This document shows positions 1-9,370 of a DNA stretch of 64,000 nt, piece after piece. Positions within the stretch are counted from its first letter, which is position 1. Each line of letters begins with the position of its first letter. The stretch is from Corynebacterium aurimucosum. GTDB lineage: Bacteria; Actinomycetota; Actinomycetes; Mycobacteriales; Mycobacteriaceae. Location: assembly GCF_030408555.1 (NCBI RefSeq), contig NZ_CP047048.1, forward strand, positions 248,001 to 312,000. Direction: 5' to 3'. Under the pieces are notes generated by a model. The model was not told the origin of the DNA. It searched no databases and was given only the letters and a program-made list of their open reading frames with translations. The position numbers were made by a program, and so were the translations under genes.

Positions 1-456
1 GCCGGCGCGCGCTTCGGTGGGGGTGTCGCCGTCGTAGGGGGCGGGGTGGACGTCGCGAAGCACGGCGATATCCTGCGTGAGCTCCAGCACCGCGCGCAGC
101 TGGTCCGAACCCAGCGCCTTCGTCGGCGTGATGTAGAGCGCGCACGCGGTCGAATCCTGCGCCAGGCGGGACAGGATGGGCAAACGGTAGCCCAGCGACT
201 TTCCGGAACTCGTCCCGGTGGACACCACCACGTCGCGCCCCTCCCACGCGGCCTGTGCCACGGCGACCTGGTGGGCATAGAGCTTGGCCACACCCTGCTC
301 CTCCAACGCCGCCCGCAACTCCGGCAGGACCCACTCCGGCCACTCGGCATAGCGCGCTGGCTGGGCGGGCAGGGTGGTGGAGTGCGTTAGCTCGGACTCG
401 GGGAAACGCTCAACAAGGTGCTCGACGAGCTCCTCACCCAGAGGGTTCTCACTCAC
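1..456 (-). CDS. DEAD/DEAH-box helicase, N-terminal part (cut by window edge)
   Basis: Reading leftwards from a GTG at 456 (SENPLGEELVEH...), the frame stays open for 152 codons to the window edge, so only the N-terminus is present. It shows the Q-motif-like region (LYAHQVAVAQAAWEGRDVVV), Walker A STGTSSGKS and motif Ia-like TPTKAL, which are typical of superfamily 2 DEAD/DEAH helicases of the YprA/Lhr-like group. A GGAGG lies a few bases before the GTG. Divergent cspA followed by topA is the same arrangement as the mycobacterial Rv3649-cspA-topA locus, which supports the assignment. The exact role (DNA repair or processing helicase) is inferred from the family. Confidence 0.85.
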   Translation of the reverse strand, partial: MSENPLGEELVEHLVERFPESELTHSTTLPAQPARYAEWPEWVLPELRAALEEQGVAKLYAHQVAVAQAAWEGRDVVVSTGTSSGKSLGYRLPILSRLAQDSTACALYITPTKALGSDQLRAVLELTQDIAVLRDVHPAPYDGDTPTEARAG

Positions 457-547
457 GCTTGCCTCCACTAATCTGCTGTAGGTGTCCAAACGTGGCACAC
501 TGGTGCACTAGTTTGCACTACTTTATTTCCGCAAAGGACAACTCATC

Positions 548-751
548 ATGGCATACGGTACCGTCAAGTTCTTCAACGCCGAAAAAGGCTACGGCTTCAT
601 TGAGCAGGAGGACGGCTCCGGCGATATCTTCGTGCACTACACCGAGATCCAAGGAACCGGCTTCCGCACTCTCGAAGATAACCAGCGCGTCTCCTTTGAG
701 ATTGGGGAAGACGCTAAGGGCCAGCAGGCCACCAACGTCGAGGTGGTTTAG
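548..751 (+). CDS. cspA: Cold-shock protein, CspA family
   Basis: A 67-residue single-domain OB-fold RNA/DNA-binding protein, full length for the family. RNP1 (KGYGFI, about residues 13-18) and RNP2 (IFVHY, about 27-31) are intact. CspA-family proteins act as RNA chaperones that melt secondary structure and are often abundant in growing cells. AAAGGA stands before the ATG. The gene is divergent from the helicase gene, and its stop codon overlaps by 4 bp the convergent stop of the DedA-family gene. Confidence 0.95.
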   Translation: MAYGTVKFFNAEKGYGFIEQEDGSGDIFVHYTEIQGTGFRTLEDNQRVSFEIGEDAKGQQATNVEVV

Positions 752-1377
752 GGGGACTCGGCATAGCCGCGCCGGGTATCCCACCATTCCAGCAGCTTAT
801 TCTGCCCCTTTTGCAGGCCGAAGCCGATGATGACCGCGGCGATGATGGAAATGAGCATGGCTATCGCGGGCGAGCCGGAGAAGGCCACGCCGCCGAGGTA
901 ACCAATGGCTAGCGCCTGCGCTACCCACAGCAGCACCCCGAAGGTGTCGAAGAAGAAAAACAGCGGCCACGGGTAGCGCATCGAGCCGAGCAGAATCGTC
1001 ATGAAGAGCCGGGCCGAGGGGATGAAACGCGCAATGATGATCGCCGCGCCGCCGCTGCGCCGAATGTTGCGTTTAACCCACGTTAAGGCATCGTAGGCCT
1101 TCGTGCCTTTTTGGGCTCTATTTATAAGGCCAATGAGCCGCGTTCCCAGAAAGAAGCACAAGTTATCCCCCACAATGGCGGCAACCAGCGCGACGAAAAA
1201 CATGGTGGGAAGGTGGGGAAAACCTTGGGAACCAGACCAAGCGCCAACCATGTTGAGGGGAACCTCTGAAGGCAACACGGGGAAGAAGCAGTCGAGGAAA
1301 ATCAGCGAACCCACCAGCGGATAAATCCACTGGGTGGCCATGATGACCTCGAACCATGCAGTAATAGACGCAATCAC
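748..1377 (-). CDS. DedA-family (SNARE-associated/VTT domain) membrane protein
   Basis: A 209-residue polytopic membrane protein. It has the DedA signatures: an early acidic segment with PSEVPL, the G(D)[12 protein letters not shown] stretch and the positively charged [26 protein letters not shown] region near residues 115-145, followed by hydrophobic helices. DedA/VTT proteins are linked to undecaprenyl-phosphate or phospholipid translocation and membrane homeostasis. The substrate cannot be read from this sequence. It is convergent with cspA (4-bp overlap), with topA divergent upstream. Confidence 0.88.
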   Translation of the reverse strand: MIASITAWFEVIMATQWIYPLVGSLIFLDCFFPVLPSEVPLNMVGAWSGSQGFPHLPTMFFVALVAAIVGDNLCFFLGTRLIGLINRAQKGTKAYDALTWVKRNIRRSGGAAIIIARFIPSARLFMTILLGSMRYPWPLFFFFDTFGVLLWVAQALAIGYLGGVAFSGSPAIAMLISIIAAVIIGFGLQKGQNKLLEWWDTRRGYAESP

Positions 1378-1464
1378 GCTGTCTCCCGGTTGTGTACTGT
1401 GAGGCGAATCCTCGGACGGCCAGTATAGACCCCCTGTTGTGTGGACGCGTACTGGCCTGAATAA

Positions 1465-1494
1465 CTAGAGTGAACCTCTATCTGTGTACTCTAG
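1465..1494. promoter_or_regulatory. Inverted repeat in the topA/dedA divergent promoter region
   Basis: A perfect 7-bp inverted repeat (CTAGAGT at 1465-1471, ACTCTAG at 1488-1494) lies 49 bp upstream of the preferred topA start, in the 165-bp gap between divergent dedA and topA. It could be an operator or promoter-proximal structure. No regulator is identified. Confidence 0.4.
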
Positions 1495-1542
1495 GGGCAA
1501 TTGCCCAGCAGAGGACTAACCATCGGAAGGGATGAAGTCGAA

Positions 1543-4473
1543 GTGGCAGAAGCTACCGGCCCGGGGAAGACCCTGGTCATCGTCGAGTCAGCAACCAAGG
1601 CGAAGAAGATTCAGCCTTATCTCGGCGATAAGTACATTGTTGAGGCCTCCGTCGGCCACATCCGGGACCTTCCCCGCGGCGCTGCCGACGTCCCCGCTAA
1701 GTATAAGAAGGAATCCTGGGCGCGCCTCGGTGTTAACCCGGAGGATAACTTCACCCCGCTGTACGTCATCAGCCAGGACAAGAAGAAGAAGGTCGCCGAC
1801 CTTAAAGCCAAGCTGAAGGAATGCGACCAGCTGTATCTCGCAACAGACCCCGACCGCGAGGGCGAGGCCATTGCATGGCACCTGCTCGAGGTGCTCAAGC
1901 CCAAGGTGCCGGTGCGCCGCATGGTCTTCAACGAGATCACCAAGTCCGCGATCCTGGAGGCGGCGGAAAATACTCGTGAGCTCGATGAGAACCTCATCGA
2001 CGCCCAGGAAACCCGCCGCATCCTCGACCGCCTCTACGGCTACGAGGTCTCCCCGGTGCTGTGGAAGAAGGTCATGCCGCGCCTGTCGGCTGGCCGCGTG
2101 CAGTCGGTGGCTACCCGCGTCATCGTCGAGCGCGAGCGTGAGCGCATGGCGTTCATCCCTGCTGAGTACTGGGATCTCACAGCAACGTTGACGTCCACCC
2201 CAGATTTCGATGCACGCTTGAGCGCCCTTGACGGCAAGCGCGTGGCCGCGGGCCGCGACTTCAACGATAGGGGGCAGCTGAAGAGCGACGAGGTGGTCGT
2301 CGTCAAGCAGGCCCAGGCGGAGCAGCTGGCCAGCGCGCTGAAAGGCTCCACCATGACGGTGGCCAGCGTTGAGCACAAGCCTTATTCGCGCAAACCTTCC
2401 GCACCGTTTATGACCTCGACGCTGCAGCAAGAGGCAGGCCGCCGCCTGCACTACACCTCGGAGCGCACGATGCGCATTGCGCAGCGTCTTTACGAAAACG
2501 GTCACATTACCTATATGCGTACCGACTCGACCTCCCTGTCCAAGCAGGGCCTAGGCGCCGCGCGTGAGGCCGCCACCTCCATCTTCGGTGCGGAGTTTGT
2601 TTCGGATGGGCCGCGCACGTATGACCGCAAGGTGAAGAACTCCCAGGAGGCCCACGAGGCCATCCGCCCCGCCGGCGAACGTTTCGCCACCCCGGGCCAG
2701 CTGGCCGGGCAGCTCGACGCCGAGGAATACAAGCTCTACGAGCTAATCTGGAAGCGCACCGTGGCCTCCCAGATGGCCGATGCCAAGGGAACCTCGATGA
2801 AGGTGACCGCGGCCGTGAGCGCTGGTGGTCACGACGCGGACTTTTCTGCGACCGGCCGCACGATTACCTTCCCGGGCTTCCTCAAGGCCTATGAGGACGT
2901 GGCGGCGAAGGGCTCGAAGGAAGAGTCGCGCCTGCCGCACCTCAACGAGGGCGACACGCTGAAGACCGCTGCGGTGACTGCCGACGGCCACTCCACCAAC
3001 CCGCCGGCGCGCTATACCGAGGCCAGCTTGGTCAAGAAGATGGAAGACCTGGGCATTGGGCGCCCGTCGACGTACGCCTCCATCATCAAGACCATCCAGG
3101 ACCGCGGCTACGTGCTCTCCCGCGGCAACGCGCTGGTGCCTTCGTGGGTTGCCTTCGCGGTGGTGGGCCTGCTGGAGAATAATTTCACCGAGCTGGTGGA
3201 TTATGATTTCACCTCCTCCATGGAGGACGAGCTCGATGCCATTGCTGCCGGTTCGGAGAACGGTACGGACTGGCTGACTAACTTCTATTTCGGCAACACG
3301 GAGGCCGGCGAGCGGAAGGCCGCATCCATTGCCCGCCACGGCGGCCTGAAGTCCCTGGTGGACATCAACCTGGAGGCTATCGATGCCCGCCAGGTCAACT
3401 CGCTGCGTCTTTACACCGACGCTGAGGGCCGCGATGTCTTCGTGCGCGTGGGCCGTTACGGGCCGTATATTGAGCGCGCCGTGGGTACCAACGAGGATGG
3501 CACGGTGGAGTACCAGCGCGCTAACCTCTCGGAGACGGTCACCCCGGATGAGCTCAATGAGGCTTTGGCGGAGAAGCTCTTTGCCACCCCGCAGGGCGGG
3601 CGCGAGCTGGGCCAGAACCCGGAGAATGGCCGCACCATCGTGGCCAAGGAGGGCCGCTTCGGACCGTACGTGACCGAGCAGGTGCGTGACGACGAGCGCG
3701 AGAAGGCCGAGGCCGAAGCCGAGGAGATCGTCAAAGAAGAGCGCGCCGCGGAGGACGCCCAGCGCGCCGCCGAGGGCAAGCGCGCGAAGAACTGGGAGAC
3801 CAAGACCGCGGCGAAGCAGAAGGAAAAGCGCATTGCTGAGTACGTCGAGGAGAAGCTCAAGCCAGGCACGGCCTCGCTTTTTGCCTCGATGGAGCCGGCC
3901 AGCGTCACCCTCGAGGAAGCACTGAAGCTGCTGAGTCTGCCGCGTGAGGTGGGCGTGGACCCCTCGGATGGCGAGGTCATCACCGCGCAGAACGGCCGCT
4001 ATGGCCCGTACCTAAAGAAGGGCAAGGACTCCCGTTCCTTGGCCAAGGAGGAGCAGATCTTTTCCATCACCTTGGATGAGGCGCGCCGCATCTACGCGGA
4101 GCCGAAGCGCCGCGGCCGTGCGGCCGCGCAGCCGCCGATTAAGCAGCTGGGTGATAACGACGTGTCCGGTAAGCCGATGACGGTCAAGGACGGTCGCTTT
4201 GGCCCGTACGTCACCGACGGCACGACGAATGCCTCGCTGCGCCGTGGTGACGACCCGGAGCAGCTTACCGACGCCCGCGCCAACGAGCTCCTCTCCGAGC
4301 GCCGCGCCAAGGACGCCGCGAACGGTGGTGCGAAGAAATCGACGAAGAAGAGCACCAAGAAATCGACTAAGAAATCGACGAAGAAGGCCACGAAGAAGTC
4401 GACCAAGAAGGCCACGAAGAAGCCTTCGCCGGGCACCAAGAACGTGGTCAAGGCTGGATCGCGCAGGAAGTAG
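1543..4473 (+). CDS. topA: DNA topoisomerase I (type IA)
   Basis: Relaxes negatively supercoiled DNA through a transient 5'-phosphotyrosine link. The TOPRIM domain begins KTLVIVESATKAKKI. The active-site tyrosine is in ITYMRTDSTS, about residue 324 from the chosen start. PSTYASIIKTIQDRGYV and several GRYGPY/GRFGPY repeats mark the C-terminal modules. As in other actinobacteria there are no Cys4 zinc fingers; instead the C-terminus ends in a lysine-rich tail of repeated KKSTKKS/KKATKKS units. The GTG at 1543 (AEATGPGKTL) is preferred because it follows GGAAGG and gives the usual actinobacterial N-terminus. A TTG at 1501 would add 14 residues. About 976 aa. Confidence 0.96.
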   Translation: MAEATGPGKTLVIVESATKAKKIQPYLGDKYIVEASVGHIRDLPRGAADVPAKYKKESWARLGVNPEDNFTPLYVISQDKKKKVADLKAKLKECDQLYLATDPDREGEAIAWHLLEVLKPKVPVRRMVFNEITKSAILEAAENTRELDENLIDAQETRRILDRLYGYEVSPVLWKKVMPRLSAGRVQSVATRVIVERERERMAFIPAEYWDLTATLTSTPDFDARLSALDGKRVAAGRDFNDRGQLKSDEVVVVKQAQAEQLASALKGSTMTVASVEHKPYSRKPSAPFMTSTLQQEAGRRLHYTSERTMRIAQRLYENGHITYMRTDSTSLSKQGLGAAREAATSIFGAEFVSDGPRTYDRKVKNSQEAHEAIRPAGERFATPGQLAGQLDAEEYKLYELIWKRTVASQMADAKGTSMKVTAAVSAGGHDADFSATGRTITFPGFLKAYEDVAAKGSKEESRLPHLNEGDTLKTAAVTADGHSTNPPARYTEASLVKKMEDLGIGRPSTYASIIKTIQDRGYVLSRGNALVPSWVAFAVVGLLENNFTELVDYDFTSSMEDELDAIAAGSENGTDWLTNFYFGNTEAGERKAASIARHGGLKSLVDINLEAIDARQVNSLRLYTDAEGRDVFVRVGRYGPYIERAVGTNEDGTVEYQRANLSETVTPDELNEALAEKLFATPQGGRELGQNPENGRTIVAKEGRFGPYVTEQVRDDEREKAEAEAEEIVKEERAAEDAQRAAEGKRAKNWETKTAAKQKEKRIAEYVEEKLKPGTASLFASMEPASVTLEEALKLLSLPREVGVDPSDGEVITAQNGRYGPYLKKGKDSRSLAKEEQIFSITLDEARRIYAEPKRRGRAAAQPPIKQLGDNDVSGKPMTVKDGRFGPYVTDGTTNASLRRGDDPEQLTDARANELLSERRAKDAANGGAKKSTKKSTKKSTKKSTKKATKKSTKKATKKPSPGTKNVVKAGSRRK

Positions 4474-4479
4474 CAGGAC

Positions 4480-5169
4480 ATGAAGACCAGCTTCGCCCGC
4501 GATATGGTGGCCCGCACCCAGGAAGGCACCGAGGCTCTCCTGCGCGCGGCGGGCCCGGCCTTTACTGGCCGCGATCACTTCACCCTCGGCGCGCTTGCTG
4601 CGGGGGAGACTGCTGTCTGGTCACGCCTGTTTAAGTGGCGCACGCTCGGTGTGGCCACGACGGCCGCTGTACCCGTGCTGCTGGCCCTGCGCCCGGACTG
4701 CGCACCGGAGACCCGCGTGGGGCTCATCGCCGCATCCCTGGGGCAGGCCGCCAAGCGCGGTGCACCAACGACGTTCAGCGTGACGTGTGTGAGCGCACAA
4801 TACGCATCCTTCGCGTGGGCGCTGCGCGGCGCGCGCAATGATGCGGTGGGCTGGGGTCTGCGCGCCGGAGCGTGGGCCGCAGGCATTGCGCTCTCGCGCA
4901 CCCGGAGTGAGCGCCTCGCCACGGCCGTCGCCGGAATCCCGGCGGCCGCTCTCTCCGCGCTAGCCGGTGATGAGAAGTTCCGCGCCGACGAAGCCACGCA
5001 AGGGCTGAGCCATGGCGCTAACCTGCTTCTGGCCTCTGAGGCGCTGACGGTCCTGAACCCGGTTGAGCAGCGCCAGGATGCGGGCCTGCGTGGCCGAGCC
5101 CTGGATGCGGCGCAGACGGTAGGCCTGGTACTGCTGGTGGATGGGTTGGCGCGGAAGGGCCGGGATTAG
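4480..5169 (+). CDS. Hypothetical multi-pass membrane protein downstream of topA
   Basis: A 229-residue protein starting 6 bp after the topA stop, so probably co-transcribed with it. It is alanine-rich, with several hydrophobic stretches (about residues 45-63, 75-90, 105-118, 125-138, 145-160, 205-220). Spacing and segment pattern faintly recall the YhhN/lysoplasmalogenase fold, but I see no diagnostic motif, so no function is claimed. Its last 152 bp overlap, on the opposite strand, the 3' end of the DUF418 gene. Confidence 0.7.
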   Translation: MKTSFARDMVARTQEGTEALLRAAGPAFTGRDHFTLGALAAGETAVWSRLFKWRTLGVATTAAVPVLLALRPDCAPETRVGLIAASLGQAAKRGAPTTFSVTCVSAQYASFAWALRGARNDAVGWGLRAGAWAAGIALSRTRSERLATAVAGIPAAALSALAGDEKFRADEATQGLSHGANLLLASEALTVLNPVEQRQDAGLRGRALDAAQTVGLVLLVDGLARKGRD

Positions 5170-6379
5170 ACGCCGCACCTAATTCCGGGCGCATTGTCTT
5201 GCCGTAGGACAAGCGGCGGTGCACCCACTCGAAGGGCCCAGGCTTGCCTGCGGCCTCGAGCGCGCAGGCGATGATAAGCGTTGCTAGCCATACCCCGGCG
5301 GCCAACGTTGCTTGGCCTGCGGCGCTGAACTCCGGTCCAATGTTGAGGGTGAAGGGGTAGACCAGCGCCAGGAAGAACACGGACTGCAGTACATAGCCGG
5401 TCATGGAACGCTTGCCGAGTGCGATGAGCGGCCACAGGAACCACGGGCGCGCACCACGGCGCTGCAGGGGTTCCAGGGCAAGTGTCGCCGCCGCCACGAT
5501 GCCCGGCCCGGTGAGCATTCCGATGCAGCTATTTGCTGCGTTGAGGGGATCTGCCAGCGCTGGATCCAGCACCCCAATCGTCGACAAGCCCCAAGGCAGG
5601 CCGAGGAAGAGAATGATGGCTACAGCCACCAGTGTCCACGCCCATAGCTCGCGATGATGGCCCCCGGCCAGAGTGCCGCGGCGCGCCCACACGAAGCCCA
5701 CGAGCATGACAGGCAGGACCATGGCGCCGGTTAGGGGGATGGACATCAGTTGGGCGCTGACCATGATGGCCTGCTCACCCAGCAGCTCCCAATAGGAGTC
5801 GGCGGCAGTAAAGCCGCTGAAATCGAAATCTGAAGTATCGATGAATGCGGCCCCAATACCCATTCCGATGCCCGACACAACCAGCAGCGAACAAAGCCCG
5901 TAGGCCACGCGCATGAGGAGCTTGTCAGTTAAAGAAAGCAGCAGTGCGATGAGCATGCCCATCGCGCCATAGAGGATCATGATGTCGCCGGAAAAGAGAA
6001 AGAGGCAGTGCAAGACGCCGAACAGGGCGAGAAAGCCATAGCGTTTTGCCAGCACGGCTTGTGCGCGGAGAAGCGGGAAGCCGCGCCGCCATAAGCTCAT
6101 TGCGATAAGCCCCACGCCGAAACCTAAGAGCGTGGAGAACATCGGCAGGCCGCGCACGTGAATGAACATCGCGGCAAAGACCACGTAGATTTTGTCTGCG
6201 AGGGAGTCGACGCCGCCGAAATAAGCATCGGGGCCATTGCCGTCGTTCATAATCCACGCGGTGCAGACGTTTGCCAGCGCAATGCCTAGCAGAGCCATGC
6301 CGCGGGCGACGTCGGGGACGAGAAGGCGAGGACTCGAATTCTGGCGTGGCGGATGGGGTTGGTGTGGCTGATGGGGCAT
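5018..6379 (-). CDS. DUF418 domain membrane protein (YeiB-like)
   Basis: A 453-residue polytopic protein. After a short Pro/His-rich start it has the family hallmark (VPDVARGMALLGIALANV), about ten hydrophobic helices, and the C-terminal DUF418 block (LIALGKRSMTGYVLQSVFFLALVY ... GPFEWVHRRLSYGK). The family is of uncertain function, probably transport of or acting on lipid-linked or cell-surface substrates. The last ~55 residues are a Pro/Gly/Ala-rich tail encoded entirely in the region overlapping the convergent 4480-5169 gene, so this tail is probably a non-conserved extension. It lies 33 bp downstream of the adenylate cyclase gene and may share its transcript. Confidence 0.85.
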   Translation of the reverse strand: MPHQPHQPHPPRQNSSPRLLVPDVARGMALLGIALANVCTAWIMNDGNGPDAYFGGVDSLADKIYVVFAAMFIHVRGLPMFSTLLGFGVGLIAMSLWRRGFPLLRAQAVLAKRYGFLALFGVLHCLFLFSGDIMILYGAMGMLIALLLSLTDKLLMRVAYGLCSLLVVSGIGMGIGAAFIDTSDFDFSGFTAADSYWELLGEQAIMVSAQLMSIPLTGAMVLPVMLVGFVWARRGTLAGGHHRELWAWTLVAVAIILFLGLPWGLSTIGVLDPALADPLNAANSCIGMLTGPGIVAAATLALEPLQRRGARPWFLWPLIALGKRSMTGYVLQSVFFLALVYPFTLNIGPEFSAAGQATLAAGVWLATLIIACALEAAGKPGPFEWVHRRLSYGKTMRPELGAASNPGPSAPTHPPAVPGLPSAPHPGLGHAGPHPGAAQPGSGPSAPQRPEAG

Positions 6380-6412
6380 GGCCCCGAAACTACCAGAATC
6401 ACAAAGACTTAT

Positions 6413-7945
6413 TTATCCGAGGGCGCGCTCCGCCAGCGTCGGGCGGATAGGGCGCGCCAGTTGCGTCATGCGGCGACGCCCGCGCAGCTCGATAGACTTC
6501 ATCAGTGTCCAGCGCGCTTGCTCGGCCTCGTTAGCGCCGCGCAGCGTGGCGGAGTTGGTGAGCACTTGGCCGGGCGTGTCCTTGGCCAGCTCGGTAAGGC
6601 GTGCGGCCTCATTGACGGCATCACCAATAACGGTGTACTCGAAGCGGTCCGCACCACCAATGTGGCCGGCCACCACGTGGCCCGCGGCCACACCGATGCC
6701 TGCCTGCAGTCGCAGCCCGCGCAGTTCCTGGCGCAGTTCGCGGGCAGCCTGCAGGGCCATGGAGTTGGCATCGTAGACCGTCAGTGGGGCACCGAACACG
6801 GCCAGAGCAGCATCACCCTGGAACTTGTTGATGATGCCCTTATTGCGGTGTACCACCTCAACGACGTGCTCGAAGAACTTGTTGAGCTCCTCCACGACCT
6901 CCTCCGGGGTGTGGTTGACGGCGAAGGTGGTGGAGCCGATGACGTCGATAAACAGCACGGCCACCTTGCGGTCCTCACCGCCCAGCTCCGGGCGCTCCTC
7001 CAAGGCGCGCTGTGCCACCTCAGTGCCGACATAGCGGCCGAAGATGTCGCGCACGCGCTGGCGCTCACGCAGGCCGCGCATCATTTCGTTGAAACCAGCT
7101 TGAAGAACACCGAGCTCAGAGCCGTCGTAGATGTCTACCTGGACGTCGTTCTCGCCGCGGCGCACGCGGTTGATGGCGTCCTGTAGCTCCAGGATGGGGT
7201 CCACCACGCTCATCATGGCGAACATGGTGCCGATAAGCCCCGTACCCAGCGCCGTGATGCTCAGCGCGATGATGGCGGGGATGATATCGGCGGTATCGGC
7301 GGTGAACATCCCCATTTTCTGTCCCAGGTGCACCAGGATGATGCCGATGAGCGGGATGCCGGAGGTCATGAGCCACGTGGAAAGCAGACGGTACTTAATC
7401 GGCGGCTCCAGGGTGGAATCCTCAAAGCGGCGGGCAACGGCCTCCGCCGCCACGGGGCGCACGAGGCGCTCCGCCTGCAGGTATGTCAGGAGAACGATGA
7501 GGCCGCCGGCCAGTGCAGCAGAAACACCGACGACCACGGCCAGCCGTGCCGAGTGCTGGCCCGCTAATATCACCGCCAAAAGAATGCCCAGCAGCCAGAC
7601 ACCTGCGGCCACGCCAGATTGGTAGAGCGGGATGCGCAGGACCAAGTTGCGCACCATGTTGGGATCATGGTCATCGGGGTTGCGCTGCCAGTCCAGCACC
7701 GGCCGGAACAGTCGCAGGGTCACCGCGATGCCGATGATGACGGCGAAGGTTACGAACAATGTGCCATAGGTCCACAGGTGGGGCGTGTGGGCGATGAAGT
7801 CGGAGATCTCCGGCATGGGGAGAAAGAAGACCACGAAGGTCATGATCGCAATGGCACCGATGATGTTGGAGCCAAGGACGAGCGCGGCGTACATCGGCCA
7901 TTGAGTACCCCATAACCAGCGGGCGCCACGCATCAGTCTATTCAT
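6413..7945 (-). CDS. cyaB: Membrane-bound class III adenylate cyclase with HAMP domain
   Basis: Makes cAMP, the ligand of the corynebacterial global regulator GlxR. The 510 aa comprise six predicted membrane helices in the first ~245 residues, a HAMP linker (about 245-297), then the catalytic domain. Metal-binding aspartates are seen in LFID (Asp334) and FQGD (Asp378), the adenine-selecting lysine in NKFQGD (Lys374), and the VIGDAVNEAARL block (440-450) with the transition-state Asn/Arg. The site looks canonical and therefore active. The position between topA and holB matches C. glutamicum cyaB and M. tuberculosis Rv3645. Its start is divergent from and nearly abuts the holB region. Confidence 0.93.
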   Translation of the reverse strand: MNRLMRGARWLWGTQWPMYAALVLGSNIIGAIAIMTFVVFFLPMPEISDFIAHTPHLWTYGTLFVTFAVIIGIAVTLRLFRPVLDWQRNPDDHDPNMVRNLVLRIPLYQSGVAAGVWLLGILLAVILAGQHSARLAVVVGVSAALAGGLIVLLTYLQAERLVRPVAAEAVARRFEDSTLEPPIKYRLLSTWLMTSGIPLIGIILVHLGQKMGMFTADTADIIPAIIALSITALGTGLIGTMFAMMSVVDPILELQDAINRVRRGENDVQVDIYDGSELGVLQAGFNEMMRGLRERQRVRDIFGRYVGTEVAQRALEERPELGGEDRKVAVLFIDVIGSTTFAVNHTPEEVVEELNKFFEHVVEVVHRNKGIINKFQGDAALAVFGAPLTVYDANSMALQAARELRQELRGLRLQAGIGVAAGHVVAGHIGGADRFEYTVIGDAVNEAARLTELAKDTPGQVLTNSATLRGANEAEQARWTLMKSIELRGRRRMTQLARPIRPTLAERALG

Positions 7946-7982
7946 GGTTACTCACTTTAGTTATCCCAGTAGGCTAGGGCGA

Positions 7983-9191
7983 GTGAATACATCAAGCGTT
8001 GCAGAAAGGCTTGCCGACGCCCCCTCCGTCGCCCACACCATCCTCAGTGCTGCCCGCGCGGCACGGGGCGAAGGTGACCCGCGGGCGATGAGCCATTCCT
8101 GGCTCTTTACCGGTCCTCCCGGTGCCGGCCGCTCGCTGGCGGCGCAGTGTTTCGCCGCAGCACTCATGTGCACTTCTGCCGACGAGAACGGCAACCCCGG
8201 ATGCGGGCGCTGTCCCTCCTGCCAAAGCGTCCTGGACAATCAAGAGCACACCGACTTGGTCTACGTGGACCCGCAGGAGCAGTTCATTACGGTCGGCGAG
8301 GCCCGCGAGGTCATTGGGCGCGCGGCCAGCCTGCCGAGTGTTGCACCCTGGCGCGTGGTCATCTTCAACAAGGCAGATCGCCTCCGCAACGAGGCCGCCA
8401 ACGCACTATTGAAGACCGTAGAGGAACCCCCGGAGCGCACCGTCATCATTATGGTCGCGCCCTCGGAGGATCCGGAGGACTTCTCGGTCACTCTGCGTTC
8501 CCGCTGCCGCCACCTTTATATCCCGGCGCCGAGCGTGGAGGGTGTGGTCAAGCAGCTCGTCGCCGAGGGGGCTAGTGAAGATGACGCGCGCCTGGCCGCC
8601 GTGACCACCCTGCGTCATGTGGGCCGCGCGCGACACCTGGTCAACGAACCCGCCGCGCAGAAGCGCCGCGCCATGGCCATCAACCTGGCCGAGGATGTCT
8701 TTCACGGCTCCCAGGCCTTTCAATCCGTCACAGCGCTGCTGAAATTCATTGAGAAGGAGGCCAAGGACTCCCACGCGGCGGCGGAGGAGGCGGAGCGATC
8801 CAAGATTGAACAATCCTTCGGCGTTGGTGCCAAGGGTAAGGGCGCGACGAAGGCGCAGCGCGACGCCCGCAGTGCCCTGAAGGATATGGAGGAGCTTCAC
8901 AAGAAGCGCGCTAAGCGCCGCATCGCCGACGGCCTCGACATCGCCCTCGTGGATCTCGCCGGCATCTACCGTGATGCACTCATGCTCAAAGTTGGTGCCG
9001 AGGTGGAGATGACCCACCCGGATTTCGCCGGCCTGGCCGGCGAACTTGCCCAGCGTGTGAGCGAAGATGGCTTGCTGGCCGCCCAGTCCGCCATCCGCAC
9101 CTGCCGCGAGCAGCTACCGCAGAACGTCACCCCGCAGGTGGCTTTCGACGGCATGGTGGGCCGCCTGCGCCTAGCCTGCGGTGCGCGCTAA
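7983..9191 (+). CDS. holB: DNA polymerase III subunit delta'
   Basis: Clamp-loader subunit of the replicase. From the GTG at 7983 (NTSSVAERLADAP) it has a Walker A-like GPPGAGRS (residues 44-51), the zinc-module cysteines (CTSADENGNPGCGRCPSC), and the sensor-1/SRC region (VTLRSRCRHLYIP). Length about 402 aa. An in-frame ATG at 7944 would add 13 residues and overlap the divergent cyaB start codon; GTG is preferred because the conserved family N-terminus begins there. Immediately downstream is tRNA-Thr, the same order as in other corynebacteria. Confidence 0.93.
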   Translation: MNTSSVAERLADAPSVAHTILSAARAARGEGDPRAMSHSWLFTGPPGAGRSLAAQCFAAALMCTSADENGNPGCGRCPSCQSVLDNQEHTDLVYVDPQEQFITVGEAREVIGRAASLPSVAPWRVVIFNKADRLRNEAANALLKTVEEPPERTVIIMVAPSEDPEDFSVTLRSRCRHLYIPAPSVEGVVKQLVAEGASEDDARLAAVTTLRHVGRARHLVNEPAAQKRRAMAINLAEDVFHGSQAFQSVTALLKFIEKEAKDSHAAAEEAERSKIEQSFGVGAKGKGATKAQRDARSALKDMEELHKKRAKRRIADGLDIALVDLAGIYRDALMLKVGAEVEMTHPDFAGLAGELAQRVSEDGLLAAQSAIRTCREQLPQNVTPQVAFDGMVGRLRLACGAR

Positions 9192-9294
9192 CTTGCAGCA
9201 TTTGCTGTGCGTGCCCCACATCAAGCAGCCCGATTTCTTTCTCAGCCCTGGCCTAGGCTAGACTCTCACGCGGTGCATATACACACTGCATCGT

Positions 9295-9370
9295 GCCGCC
9301 TTAGCTCAGTCGGTAGAGCATCTCACTCGTAATGAGAAGGTCGCGAGTTCGATTCTCGCAGGCGGCTCCA
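9295..9370 (+). tRNA. tRNA-Thr (CGT anticodon)
   Basis: A complete cloverleaf: acceptor stem GCCGCCT/AGGCGGC, D-arm with TAGCTCAGTCGGTAGAGCA, anticodon stem TCTCA/TGAGA with loop CTCGTAA (anticodon CGT at 9328-9330), T-arm with GTTCGATTC, discriminator T and genome-encoded CCA at 9368-9370. It decodes ACG threonine codons. Confidence 0.97.

Noticed and set aside
1501..1542. TTG start for topA adding 14 residues
   Set aside because: The GTG at 1543 has a GGAAGG upstream and gives the N-terminus typical of actinobacterial TopA.
4320..4440. Repetitive AAG/AAA-rich stretch at the topA 3' end as a DNA repeat element
   Set aside because: It encodes the lysine-rich KKSTKK tail normal for actinobacterial topoisomerase I.
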